Shown here in pieces: positions 7,099 to 14,227 of a stretch of DNA of 20,947 bases. Under the pieces are notes generated by a model. That model saw only the letters and a list, made by a program, of their open reading frames with translations. It had not been told where the DNA came from and made no database searches. Position 1 is the stretch's first letter; each line of letters opens with the position of its first letter. Where the stretch lies: the NCBI GenBank assembly GCA_042088665.1, contig JBELMB010000083.1:1-20947 (forward strand), in the 5' to 3' direction. This DNA is from JBELMB01 sp042088665 (GTDB lineage: Bacteria > Pseudomonadota > Alphaproteobacteria > Rhodobacterales > Rhodobacteraceae). The position numbers and the translations under genes are program-made.

Positions 7099-8733
7099 AT
7101 GAAGGCACAATCAAAAGAATACTCGGACTCGGGTGCGTCTCACGAGGCGCAAGAACTGGCCGATGTCGCCGTTTCAGCCTTTGCTGGCATTACCGGGGAA
7201 ATGGGCCGAATTAGGACGCTTCATGGTGAGATCACCCAATCCCTGACCGAATTCGCAGAACTGGTTGAATCAGCGGAGTCGGTGGACACGGTTCTTGCAG
7301 ATCTTCAGACCCGTGTCGGCGCGCTTGCCACGGCGCTGGAGCGGTTCCGATCCACCCTGTCCAACCCCCAGACCGGCGGTCGGATCAACACCACCCGCAC
7401 AACGCTGGTGCGCATCGCAGGGAACGGTCGCAGCCTTGAGGCGATTTCCACCCTGACGCGCACCACGGCAGCCTCTCTTGGCGTGGCCAAGATGGACAAT
7501 TTCGTGCAGGAGCTGAAGCAGACGGCGTCGCGCATCCGAAGCGACGCCGACGACGTGCTGCGAGGGCTGGAGAACCTGCGCGCGGGCTTTAGACAGATGG
7601 CCCAGAGCTGCCGACAGGCGCTGGACGATATGCAGGACCTGCCCGCGGAGCTGGACAGGGACCGGACCGCCATCGGCACGCTGGAGCGCGACGAAGCGCG
7701 CGCGGCCTCCGAATTGTCATCGCGCGCGCTGCGGCTGGTGTCCGGCGGCAAGGCCAATCTCAAGGTCTTTGTCACCGCCATGCAATTCTCGGACCGGCTG
7801 GCGCAGCGGCTCGATCATCTTGACCAGATGCTGGCCATGGATGACCCGCATGTGCACGAGATTGCGCGCGCGCAGGCTCTAGATTGCCGCGCGGCGATTC
7901 AGGACATCGCCGACGAAGTGCGTGAAACCATGCAGGATATGGCCCGCACCGGGCGCGAAGGCGCGACGCTGTTTTCAGAAGGCGCCATCGCCGACATGAT
8001 TGCGGAGACCATGTCGCGACGCACTCAGGTGATCGACGCTGTACGCGCCCAGGTGGTGCGGATCGACCACTTGTTGGACGAGGTCCAGACCGATGCGGAT
8101 CGGATCACGCAGGCAGGCGTTGCCGCGACCGAAAGCATCGACACGCTGACGGACTCCTCGGAACGGCTAGCGGCGGCCTCGGTGAATTCGCTGCTGCTGG
8201 CCTCTCATATCGGGGATCTCGGGGCCCCGCTGATCGTGCTCTCCAAGGAGGTTCGGCAAGTGGCCACGCAGTGTCTCGAGGACGTCAAAGCCTGCCAGCA
8301 GCAGATCAATGACCTGACCCGCGACAGCGAAGCGGATCATGGCCAATTGAGCACCGCAAGCAGCCAGTTGACAGAGGCCATCAAGGCCCAAGAAGGCCTG
8401 CATGCCTCAGGCGAGGCGCGCCTCACCCGGATCAACACCCTGCGCAACACGGCGCTTGGCGGGGCGGAAACGCTGCTGACCCTCGTCGATGAGGTCGATA
8501 CCGGCATGGCGGCCCTCGACGATGTGGGCCGCGCTCTCGGCGCGCTGAAGGTCAACGCGCAGGGCCTGAACACCGTGCCCCCGGACCCGGAGTTCATGGC
8601 CCGGATCTGGGACATGTACACCATGGAAGAGGAACGCAGCGTGCACCGCAGCCTCTATCCAGACATCCCCCCGGCAGAAGACAGCCCAGAGGCTGCCCCG
8701 GATGAGGACGACCTGGACGACCTGTTCTTTTGA
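7099..8733 (+). CDS. Long soluble helical protein with CheZ-like phosphatase motif and CheZ-like C-terminal tail (candidate CheY-P phosphatase)
   Basis: A 544-residue protein with no signal peptide or membrane segment. It is almost entirely predicted helix, with heptad-like Leu/Ala spacing, and is probably a long coiled-coil bundle. It is not a normal chemoreceptor: the EIARQTDLLALNAAVEAARAG tip is absent. Two features recall CheZ. First, VTAMQFSDRLAQRLDHL (225-241) has F-S-D232-x-x-x-Q236, matching the F-Q-D143-x-x-x-Q147 spacing of E. coli CheZ, where Q147 enters the CheY active site. Second, after an acidic, proline-containing linker (about 515-533) the protein ends DEDDLDDLFF, close to the CheZ CheY-binding end VDDLLDSLGF. 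The gene is divergent from the operon containing the only cheY. BLUF follows after 19 bases. The motifs are seen; the function is inference. A generic MCP-like structural protein is the alternative. Confidence 0.6.
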   Translation: MKAQSKEYSDSGASHEAQELADVAVSAFAGITGEMGRIRTLHGEITQSLTEFAELVESAESVDTVLADLQTRVGALATALERFRSTLSNPQTGGRINTTRTTLVRIAGNGRSLEAISTLTRTTAASLGVAKMDNFVQELKQTASRIRSDADDVLRGLENLRAGFRQMAQSCRQALDDMQDLPAELDRDRTAIGTLERDEARAASELSSRALRLVSGGKANLKVFVTAMQFSDRLAQRLDHLDQMLAMDDPHVHEIARAQALDCRAAIQDIADEVRETMQDMARTGREGATLFSEGAIADMIAETMSRRTQVIDAVRAQVVRIDHLLDEVQTDADRITQAGVAATESIDTLTDSSERLAAASVNSLLLASHIGDLGAPLIVLSKEVRQVATQCLEDVKACQQQINDLTRDSEADHGQLSTASSQLTEAIKAQEGLHASGEARLTRINTLRNTALGGAETLLTLVDEVDTGMAALDDVGRALGALKVNAQGLNTVPPDPEFMARIWDMYTMEEERSVHRSLYPDIPPAEDSPEAAPDEDDLDDLFF

Positions 8734-8742
8734 CTGCCCCTT

Positions 8743-8748
8743 GGGAGG
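8743..8748 (+). promoter_or_regulatory. Ribosome binding site deciding the BLUF start
   Basis: GGGAGG lies four bases before the ATG at 8753. An in-frame codon at 8702 would give 17 more residues but lies inside the preceding gene and lacks BLUF homology, so 8753 is the start used. Confidence 0.75.
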
Positions 8749-8752
8749 AGAT

Positions 8753-9181
8753 ATGGGACTTTATCGACTGATTTACGCTTCGACCGTCAAGGACCTCGAT
8801 CATGCGCGTCTCAAGACGGTGATCGAAAGCTCCGCAGAGGAGAACGCGCGTCGCTACCTCACGGGTATGCTGTTGATGGACAACGGATACTTTGTGCAAC
8901 TGCTCGAAGGTGAGCGCGCGGCTGTTTCGGAACGTTTCATCGACATCGCGGCTGAGACGCATCACGATGGCATCGAGATCCTTGTATGCGGCCCAATTGA
9001 CGCGCGTCTATTTTCCGATTGGGGCGCGCAATATATTGGCAGTCAGGGCAAGGCGGCGCGTGTATTGAAACGCTATCAAGGCGGCCCCGCATTCAATCCA
9101 TACAAACTGACGTCAGGAAATGCAGAAAGTCTCTGCGTTGACCTATCAACGGAAACGACGCCAAATAACGTCACCCGGTGA
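8753..9181 (+). CDS. Short BLUF-domain blue-light photoreceptor
   Basis: A 142-residue protein made of one BLUF domain (flavin-binding blue-light sensor) plus a C-terminal helical cap of about 40 residues, the PixD/Slr1694 architecture. Key flavin residues are present and correctly spaced: Y8 (YRLIYAS), N31 (EENARRYLTGMLL), Q49 (YFVQLLEGE) and W90 (FSDWGAQ). These correspond to Y8, N32, Q50 and W91 of Slr1694, with one residue missing between the first two. The methionine two residues after the tryptophan (M93 in Slr1694, M106 in AppA) is replaced by A92. There is no output enzyme domain, so it must signal by protein contact. It sits 19 bases after the CheZ-like gene and before a soluble chemoreceptor. 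Base composition falls toward the 3' end (AT-richer than its neighbours), which may hint at a separate history. Confidence 0.9.
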   Translation: MGLYRLIYASTVKDLDHARLKTVIESSAEENARRYLTGMLLMDNGYFVQLLEGERAAVSERFIDIAAETHHDGIEILVCGPIDARLFSDWGAQYIGSQGKAARVLKRYQGGPAFNPYKLTSGNAESLCVDLSTETTPNNVTR

Positions 9182-9298
9182 GGAAATGATATATCGGATA
9201 ACATTTCCGAATTATATGGAAATACCCCTGCGAATTAAGGAAATAGAAACACCGATGACTTTAACCTTGAAGTCTGGATAACCAAAGAGGCCACGGAA
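9182..9298. other. AT-rich spacer with repeated GGAAAT hexamer and alternative hairpins
   Basis: The gap between the BLUF and PAS-receptor genes contains GGAAAT at 9182, 9218 and 9239; a fourth copy at 9295 runs into the start codon. One ATTTCC (9203-9208) can pair with either of the first two copies, giving two mutually exclusive hairpins. No clear promoter or T-run terminator was seen. AGAGG eight bases before the ATG at 9299 is the likely ribosome site of the next gene. Confidence 0.5.
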
Positions 9299-10480
9299 AT
9301 GCGCATCTTGCAACGACATGCCCCGAAAGCCACCCTTCCCGCCTCAATGGCGTTTTCGACCCTGGAAAACGCGATCGACGCAGTGGTCGTGGTCGACGCC
9401 CAGAACATTGTTCAGTTCTACAACGCGGCGGCAGAACGGTTGTGGGGCTATGCGCCGGAGGATGTGCTTGGCAAGAACGTCAAGATGCTCGTTCCGGTGG
9501 AACACCAGTCCAGCCACGATGGCTATCTCGACCGCAACCGCACGACTGGACAAGACCGGATCGTAGGCTCCAGCCGTGATCTGAAACTGATCCGCCGCGA
9601 TGGCGCGGAGGTTTCCGTGTCGCTTGCCCTCTCCAAGATGAAGATCGGCAGCAGCTGGGGCTACGCAGCCTTCGTGCGCAACATCAGCGATGAGTACGAG
9701 GCGCTGGATTCGCTGCTGTCAGAGGTCAGCGTGAATTCAGACAATGTGCTCAACGGCTGCACGGAACTGACCGATGCGGTGGGCAAGGTCAGCGAGGGGG
9801 CAACCCAGCAGGCCGCCGCCGCGCAGGAGGCCAGTGCCTCCATGGAAGAGATGACCGCGAACATCCGGCAAAGCTCCGAGAATGCCGCGCAGACGGAAAA
9901 GATCGCCAGCCGTTCGCTCGAACAGGCCCGCGCCGCTGCGAAGATCGTCGAGGAAGCCGTCAGCGCGATGAAGACCATCGCCACCAAGATCAACATCATC
10001 CAGGAGATCGCTCGCCAGACCGACCTTCTGGCGCTGAACGCCGCGGTCGAGGCCGCGCGCGCCGGGGCGCATGGGCGCGGGTTTGCGATTGTCGCCGCAG
10101 AAGTGCGCCGCCTCGCGGAACGCAGTCAGGTGGCCGCGGACGAGATCGTCTCGCTGTCCAAGTCCACGGCAGAGACATCTGGCAAGGCCGGCGACGAACT
10201 CACAGCGCTGGTGCCGGAAATCCAGCGCACCGCCGACCTCGTGCAAGAGATCTCTGCCGCGACGCAGGAACAGCGCATCGGTTCCGAGCAGATCAACACC
10301 GCCATAGGCGAGCTGGACCGCGTGATCCAGGCCAATGCAGCTGCCGCGCAAGAGGCCGCCGCCACCACGCAGATGCTCAGCGACAGCGCCGACAAACTCA
10401 GCGGATTGATCACGGGCTTTCGCGACGAGGACGGCAACATCGTGCGCACCACAGAGACGACGGCCGCAAAGGTCGCCTGA
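9299..10480 (+). CDS. Soluble PAS-domain chemoreceptor with FixL-like heme-site residues
   Basis: A 393-residue cytoplasmic methyl-accepting transducer with no membrane segment. Residues 18-128 form a PAS domain of FixL type: NAAAERLWGYAPEDVLGKN, then LVPVEHQSSHDGYL, then RIVGSSRDLKLIRRDGAEV. H73 in S-x-H-D-x-Y matches the FixL proximal heme histidine (H200 in Bradyrhizobium), and R93, exactly 20 residues later, matches R220, which stabilises bound oxygen. Residues about 135-375 form the signalling hairpin with tip IIQEIARQTDLLALNAAV (233-250). The methylation-helix segment AAAAQEASASMEEM is present. The protein ends in a short polar tail. Its hairpin is closely related to that of the membrane receptor at 1937-3847, so both probably feed the same CheA. 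Oxygen or redox sensing is inferred. Confidence 0.92.
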   Translation: MRILQRHAPKATLPASMAFSTLENAIDAVVVVDAQNIVQFYNAAAERLWGYAPEDVLGKNVKMLVPVEHQSSHDGYLDRNRTTGQDRIVGSSRDLKLIRRDGAEVSVSLALSKMKIGSSWGYAAFVRNISDEYEALDSLLSEVSVNSDNVLNGCTELTDAVGKVSEGATQQAAAAQEASASMEEMTANIRQSSENAAQTEKIASRSLEQARAAAKIVEEAVSAMKTIATKINIIQEIARQTDLLALNAAVEAARAGAHGRGFAIVAAEVRRLAERSQVAADEIVSLSKSTAETSGKAGDELTALVPEIQRTADLVQEISAATQEQRIGSEQINTAIGELDRVIQANAAAAQEAAATTQMLSDSADKLSGLITGFRDEDGNIVRTTETTAAKVA

Positions 10481-10493
10481 TCCACAATCAGGC
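10475..10493 (+). terminator. Stem-loop spanning the PAS-receptor stop codon
   Basis: GCCTGAT (10475-10481) and ATCAGGC (10487-10493) form a perfect 7-bp stem with a five-base loop. The stem includes the TGA stop of the receptor gene. There is no T-run after it on the plus strand; together with the next hairpin it forms a tandem 3'-end structure. Confidence 0.5.
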
Positions 10494-10504
10494 CCAAACA
10501 GACT

Positions 10505-10530
10505 GGCGCGGCCCGGCAAGCCGCGCCTTT
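10505..10530 (+). terminator. Rho-independent-like terminator between convergent receptor and lacI-type genes
   Basis: GGCGCGGC (10505-10512) and GCCGCGCC (10520-10527) make a perfect 8-bp GC stem with a seven-base loop, followed by TTTCC. It sits just after the PAS-receptor gene and one base before the end of the convergent repressor gene. The T-run is short, so it may also act only as a 3'-end stabiliser. Confidence 0.7.
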
Positions 10531-10531
10531 C

Positions 10532-11566
10532 CTACGCCGGGGCCCCGCATGTGGTGGACCCCGGGATCAGCGTAAATCCAATGTCCACCGCGGTCTGGCA
10601 CGGCTCCCCCGACAATCGTGAGATCATCGCCTCAGCCGCCGCGCGCCCCAGTTTAAGGTGCGACACGTGCTGCGACGTCAGGCGCTGCTGCAGCACCGAG
10701 GCGATGGGCATATCCCCCCATCCGGCGATTCCGATGTCACCGGGAATGCCCAACCCGAACTTCTGGCAATATTGCAGCCCGCCAAAGGCCATGGCGTCAT
10801 TCTGATAATAGATGCAATCCACGTCAGCGCCGGAAGCAAGCAGCTGTTCGGTCCCGTAGAACCCCGGATAATAGGTCGCCGTGTCATGCAGGCAGAACTG
10901 CCGGGCGACGGTGCCACCGCCATCGCGAACGGCCTTGGCAAACCCCTCCAGACGCGCTGTGGCCGCATTCGCCGTGTCATGGCTGGTGCCCACGTACCCA
11001 AGCGCCCGGTACCCCAATCCCACCAGGTAGCGCCCCATCTCAAAGCCGCTGTCATAGTGGTTGAGGCCCACGCAGACATCCAGCGGGCTGCTGTTCAGAT
11101 CCCAGATCTCGACAATCGGCACGCCCGCATTGCGCAGCATCTCAAGCGCGCGGGGGGAATGTGACCGCCCCGTCAGGATCAGCCCGGCCGGTTGCCAGGA
11201 CAAGACCGTCTTGATCCAGGCCTCTTCCTCTGCCGGGGTGTGCTGGGTCAGACCAAGCACGGTCTGATACCCGACAGAGCCCAGCTTGCGGTCGATGCCT
11301 TCCAGCACCTGGGCAAAGACCTCGTTGCCCAGATCGGGGATCGAAACGCCGACAAATGTCGAGGTCTGGTCCCCTGCAAAGACCGACGCCAAGCGATTCG
11401 GCAGGTAGCCCAGCAGGTCCACCTTGGCCATGACCTTTTCGCGCGTCTTCTCGCTGTAACCACCGTCCCCGCGCAGCACGCGGCTCGCCGTCATCTTTGA
11501 CACCCCAGCGGCACGCGCCACTTCTGCAAGGCTTACCTTGCTGTTTTTTCTGCCTTTATCAACCAT
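10532..11566 (-). CDS. LacI-family transcriptional repressor of the adjacent ABC transporter genes
   Basis: A 344-residue regulator. The N-terminal helix-turn-helix is VSLAEVARAAGVSKMTASRVLRG (11-33), followed by the hinge region around LPNRLASVFAG. From VGVSIPDLGNEVFAQVLEGI onward it has the periplasmic-binding-protein-like effector domain, which in this family binds a sugar or related metabolite. The sequence resembles the GntR (gluconate) branch of LacI regulators, but the ligand cannot be read from sequence. It is transcribed divergently from the two ABC cassettes. A perfect 14-bp palindrome lies 12 bases upstream of its ATG, and a near copy lies over the likely transporter transcription start. 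Repression of the transporters and self-repression are therefore likely (inference). It converges on the soluble receptor gene with a terminator between. Confidence 0.93.
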   Translation of the reverse strand: MVDKGRKNSKVSLAEVARAAGVSKMTASRVLRGDGGYSEKTREKVMAKVDLLGYLPNRLASVFAGDQTSTFVGVSIPDLGNEVFAQVLEGIDRKLGSVGYQTVLGLTQHTPAEEEAWIKTVLSWQPAGLILTGRSHSPRALEMLRNAGVPIVEIWDLNSSPLDVCVGLNHYDSGFEMGRYLVGLGYRALGYVGTSHDTANAATARLEGFAKAVRDGGGTVARQFCLHDTATYYPGFYGTEQLLASGADVDCIYYQNDAMAFGGLQYCQKFGLGIPGDIGIAGWGDMPIASVLQQRLTSQHVSHLKLGRAAAEAMISRLSGEPCQTAVDIGFTLIPGSTTCGAPA

Positions 11567-11577
11567 CTGGTGATTTG

Positions 11578-11591
11578 AGTTACCGGTAACT
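11578..11591. promoter_or_regulatory. LacI-type operator O1 (perfect palindrome)
   Basis: AGTTACC-GGTAACT is a perfect 14-bp palindrome with the central CG step typical of LacI-family operators. It lies 12 bases upstream of the repressor start codon. Its 12-bp core GTTACCGGTAAC differs by one base from the second site at 11636-11647. The two centres are 57 bases apart. Confidence 0.82.
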
Positions 11592-11599
11592 TTTCGTGC

Positions 11600-11627
11600 T
11601 TGACTTGAGCGTGCTTCCTTCCATCAT
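11600..11627 (+). promoter_or_regulatory. Candidate sigma-70 promoter of the ABC transporter operon
   Basis: TTGACT (11600-11605) and CATCAT (11622-11627) are separated by 16 bases. Transcription would begin near 11634, at the edge of the second palindrome (11635-11648), while the first lies just upstream of the -35. This is the geometry expected for repression by a LacI-family protein. The -10 is a weak match (4 of 6). Confidence 0.55.
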
Positions 11628-11634
11628 AGACCAA

Positions 11635-11648
11635 CGTTACGGGTAACG
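11635..11648. promoter_or_regulatory. LacI-type operator O2
   Basis: CGTTAC and GTAACG are separated by GG, an almost perfect palindrome whose core GTTACGGGTAAC differs from O1 at one base. It covers the predicted transcription start of the transporter operon and lies 38 bases before its first ATG. Confidence 0.8.
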
Positions 11649-11685
11649 CCACAACAGAGGGCCCGCCGTGACAAAGGGAGGGGTA

Positions 11686-13215
11686 ATGCCACAGCGCCAA
11701 CATCAGGGCCTGTTCTTTGACGGCATCGACAAGCATTTCGGCGGCACCTATGCGCTGCGCGACGTGTCTCTGGCGGTCGGCCGTGGAGAGATCGTTGCCC
11801 TGCTGGGGGAGAACGGTGCCGGCAAATCGACCCTGATCAAGGTTCTGGGCGGCATCCACCTCGCGGATGCGGGCCGCGTGTTGATCGATGGCACCCCCTA
11901 TCAGCACCGACCCGCCGGATTTGGCGAACGGCAAAAGGTGGCCTTCATCCACCAGGACCTTGGCCTGATCGAATGGATGACGGTGGCGGAGAACATCGCC
12001 CTTGCCCTCGGGTTCAAGCGCAAGGGCGGGATGATCCAGTGGCGCGCTGTCGAGGCCTACGCGGCGACAGCGCTGGCGCGGGTGGATTGCACATTCGATC
12101 CCACCACGCGGGTCGAGGACCTGTCGCGCACGGAAAAATCCCTTGTGGCCATTGCCCGTGCGCTGGCCGTCGAAAGCGAATTTCTGGTGCTGGACGAACC
12201 CACGGCCTCACTGCCCGCGGATGAAGTGGAACGGCTCTTTGCCGCCCTGCGGCCCCTGCGCGACAGCGGCGTCGGGATGATCTACGTGAGCCACCGCCTC
12301 GACGAGATCTTTCGCATCGCAGACCGCGTGGCCGTGCTGCGCGACGGGGTCATGGTGGGTATGCGCAGCATCGAACACACCACACCCGACGAACTGGTCC
12401 AGAAGATCGTTGGTCGAAAGACCCGCTCGACCGCGAAATCGACCCAATCGCCCGGCGAGCCGGTGCTTACGCTCGAAGGCTTTTCCGCGGGCACTGTCGG
12501 TCCATTGGATTTCACGCTCCGGCGGCACGAGATCGTGGGGCTGGTGGGGCTGCGCGGTGCAGGCCACGAGGCGATTTCCCGCGCGCTTTTCGGGTTGTTG
12601 CCCCATGTGGGTCACGTTGACCTGAAGGGCACAACCCCGGATTTGCGCACCCCTCAGACCGCGATGTCTTGCGGCATTGGGCTGGTGGCCAAGGACCGGA
12701 CAGAGGAATCTGTCGCGATGACGCTGTCGATCCGGGAAAACACGTTTCTCAATCCCAAGGGCGTGGGGCGGCGGTTGCTCGACCTGCTGTCGCCCGCCAC
12801 CGAGGCCGAGCGGGCGAAGGCCATCGGGTCCGATCTGGGCCTGTCGCCCAATGACCCCGGCCTCGCCATCGAGGCGCTTTCCGGGGGAAACCAGCAAAAG
12901 GTCGTCATCGGGCGCTGGCTTGCGACGCAGCGGCAGTTGTTGATCTGCGAGGACCCGACCGCCGGTGTCGACGTCGGCGCCAAGGCCGAGATCTACGCCC
13001 TGCTCAACCGCGCCCTGGCAGAAGGCGTGGGCATCCTGCTGGTCTCCACCGATTTCGAAGAGATCGCCACCATCTGTCACCGCGCCATCGTCTTCAGCCA
13101 GGGCCAAATGGTCGATGAACTCAAGGGCACGCGGCTCAGCACCGAAACCCTGATCCAGTCGGCCTCCGCCAGCAACCTCGCCCCCAAGACAGGAGACACC
13201 CATGCAATCGCTTGA
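11686..13215 (+). CDS. Sugar ABC importer ATPase with two fused ATPase domains (RbsA/MglA type)
   Basis: A 509-residue cytoplasmic ATPase that powers a Rbs/Xyl-type importer. Domain 1 has Walker A GENGAGKST (41-49), a divergent signature LSRTEKS (146-152), Walker B FLVLDEP (166-172) and the switch histidine in YVSHRLDEIF. Domain 2 has a degenerate Walker A (GLRGAGHEA, 288-296) and an intact signature LSGGNQQ (398-404) followed by LLICEDPTAGVDVG. Degenerate motifs in one half are normal for this family. The ATG at 11686 is chosen over a GTG at 11668 because GGAGG lies four bases before it. Its stop overlaps the permease start by 14 bases. It is probably the first gene of the LacI-controlled operon. 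The substrate is unknown, presumably a pentose, hexose or polyol. Confidence 0.93.
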   Translation: MPQRQHQGLFFDGIDKHFGGTYALRDVSLAVGRGEIVALLGENGAGKSTLIKVLGGIHLADAGRVLIDGTPYQHRPAGFGERQKVAFIHQDLGLIEWMTVAENIALALGFKRKGGMIQWRAVEAYAATALARVDCTFDPTTRVEDLSRTEKSLVAIARALAVESEFLVLDEPTASLPADEVERLFAALRPLRDSGVGMIYVSHRLDEIFRIADRVAVLRDGVMVGMRSIEHTTPDELVQKIVGRKTRSTAKSTQSPGEPVLTLEGFSAGTVGPLDFTLRRHEIVGLVGLRGAGHEAISRALFGLLPHVGHVDLKGTTPDLRTPQTAMSCGIGLVAKDRTEESVAMTLSIRENTFLNPKGVGRRLLDLLSPATEAERAKAIGSDLGLSPNDPGLAIEALSGGNQQKVVIGRWLATQRQLLICEDPTAGVDVGAKAEIYALLNRALAEGVGILLVSTDFEEIATICHRAIVFSQGQMVDELKGTRLSTETLIQSASASNLAPKTGDTHAIA

Positions 13216-14224
13216 AAGCAGCGCGCTGGAACCGACCAAGGCCGAGTTGCGCGGCGCTTCGCTGGGCAAGCGGGTGATGCGGTTCTTGCCGGTCTACGGG
13301 CTGGTGATCCTGACGGTTTTCCTGATCGGGTTGTTCTCGGTGCTCTTGCCGACCACTTTTCCGACGATGCTGAACCTGCGGGCGATCGTCTCCGACAAGG
13401 CGATCATTGCGCTATTGTCGCTGGGGGCGATGATCCCCATGGCCGCGGGTCGCATCGATCTGACGGTCGGCTATGGCATCGTGCTCTGGCACATCCTTGC
13501 GATCTCGTCGCAGACGTTGCTGGGGCTTCCCTGGCCCGTGGCGGTGGCGCTCGTGCTGTTTCTCGGGGCCTTCGTGGGCTTCTTGAACGGTCTTTTGGTC
13601 GAAGTCGCCAAGATCGACAGTTTCATCGCCACGCTGGGCACGGGCACAGTGCTTTATGCGCTGGCGCTTTGGCACACAGGCGGTCGTCAGATGGTGGGGC
13701 TCCTGCCGGAGGGGTTCTACGACATCTCGACGACCTTCATCTTTGGTCTGCCGATCACCGGTTTTTACCTTCTGGCGATCACGATCGTGCTTTGGATCGT
13801 GCTCGAATACACGCCTGTCGGTCGCTATCTCTATGCCATCGGCGCCAACCAGCGCGCGGCGCAACTGAACGGCATTCCCACGCGGAAATACGTGATCGGG
13901 GCCTTCGTCGCCTCGGGGGCCATGACCGCACTGGCGGGGATCATCCTCGCCTCGAAGCTTCGGATCGGGCAGGCCAGCGTGGGGCTTGAGTTCCTCTTGC
14001 CCGCGCTGGTCGGGGCCTTCCTTGGTTCCACCACGATCAAGCCGGGGCGGGTCAACGTCTGGGGCACCATTGTCGGCGTGGCAATCCTGGCGGTGGGCAT
14101 TTCGGGCATCCAGCAATTCGGCGGTTCCTTCTGGGTCGAGCCGCTCTTCAACGGGGTAACCCTGCTGATCGCCATTGGCATCGCAGGATACGCGCAGCGC
14201 AGAAAGGGTGCAGCCGGGCGCTGA
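13202..14224 (+). CDS. Sugar ABC importer permease, RbsC type (cassette 1)
   Basis: A 340-residue inner-membrane permease of the branched sugar-importer class. A cytoplasmic N-terminal segment of about 28 residues precedes the first of roughly eight to ten hydrophobic helices, beginning VYGLVILTVFLIGLFSVLL. Family landmarks include GAMIPMAAGRIDLTVG (the I-D-L-S-V-G-like motif after the second helix), GFLNGLLVEVAKIDSFIATLGT, GRYLYAIGANQRAAQLNGI (the coupling loop that contacts the ATPase), and a C-terminal repeat ending in RRKGAAGR. It overlaps the ATPase gene by 14 bases, with AGGAGA as its ribosome site. It would form a homodimer with the ATPase upstream and be loaded by the binding protein downstream. 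The transported sugar cannot be inferred. Confidence 0.93.
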   Translation: MQSLESSALEPTKAELRGASLGKRVMRFLPVYGLVILTVFLIGLFSVLLPTTFPTMLNLRAIVSDKAIIALLSLGAMIPMAAGRIDLTVGYGIVLWHILAISSQTLLGLPWPVAVALVLFLGAFVGFLNGLLVEVAKIDSFIATLGTGTVLYALALWHTGGRQMVGLLPEGFYDISTTFIFGLPITGFYLLAITIVLWIVLEYTPVGRYLYAIGANQRAAQLNGIPTRKYVIGAFVASGAMTALAGIILASKLRIGQASVGLEFLLPALVGAFLGSTTIKPGRVNVWGTIVGVAILAVGISGIQQFGGSFWVEPLFNGVTLLIAIGIAGYAQRRKGAAGR

Positions 14225-14227
14225 CGC

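Noticed and set aside
7099..8733. The 544-residue protein as an ordinary methyl-accepting chemotaxis protein
   Set aside because: It lacks the highly conserved signalling-tip sequence that both real receptors in this window carry, and has no HAMP or membrane segment.
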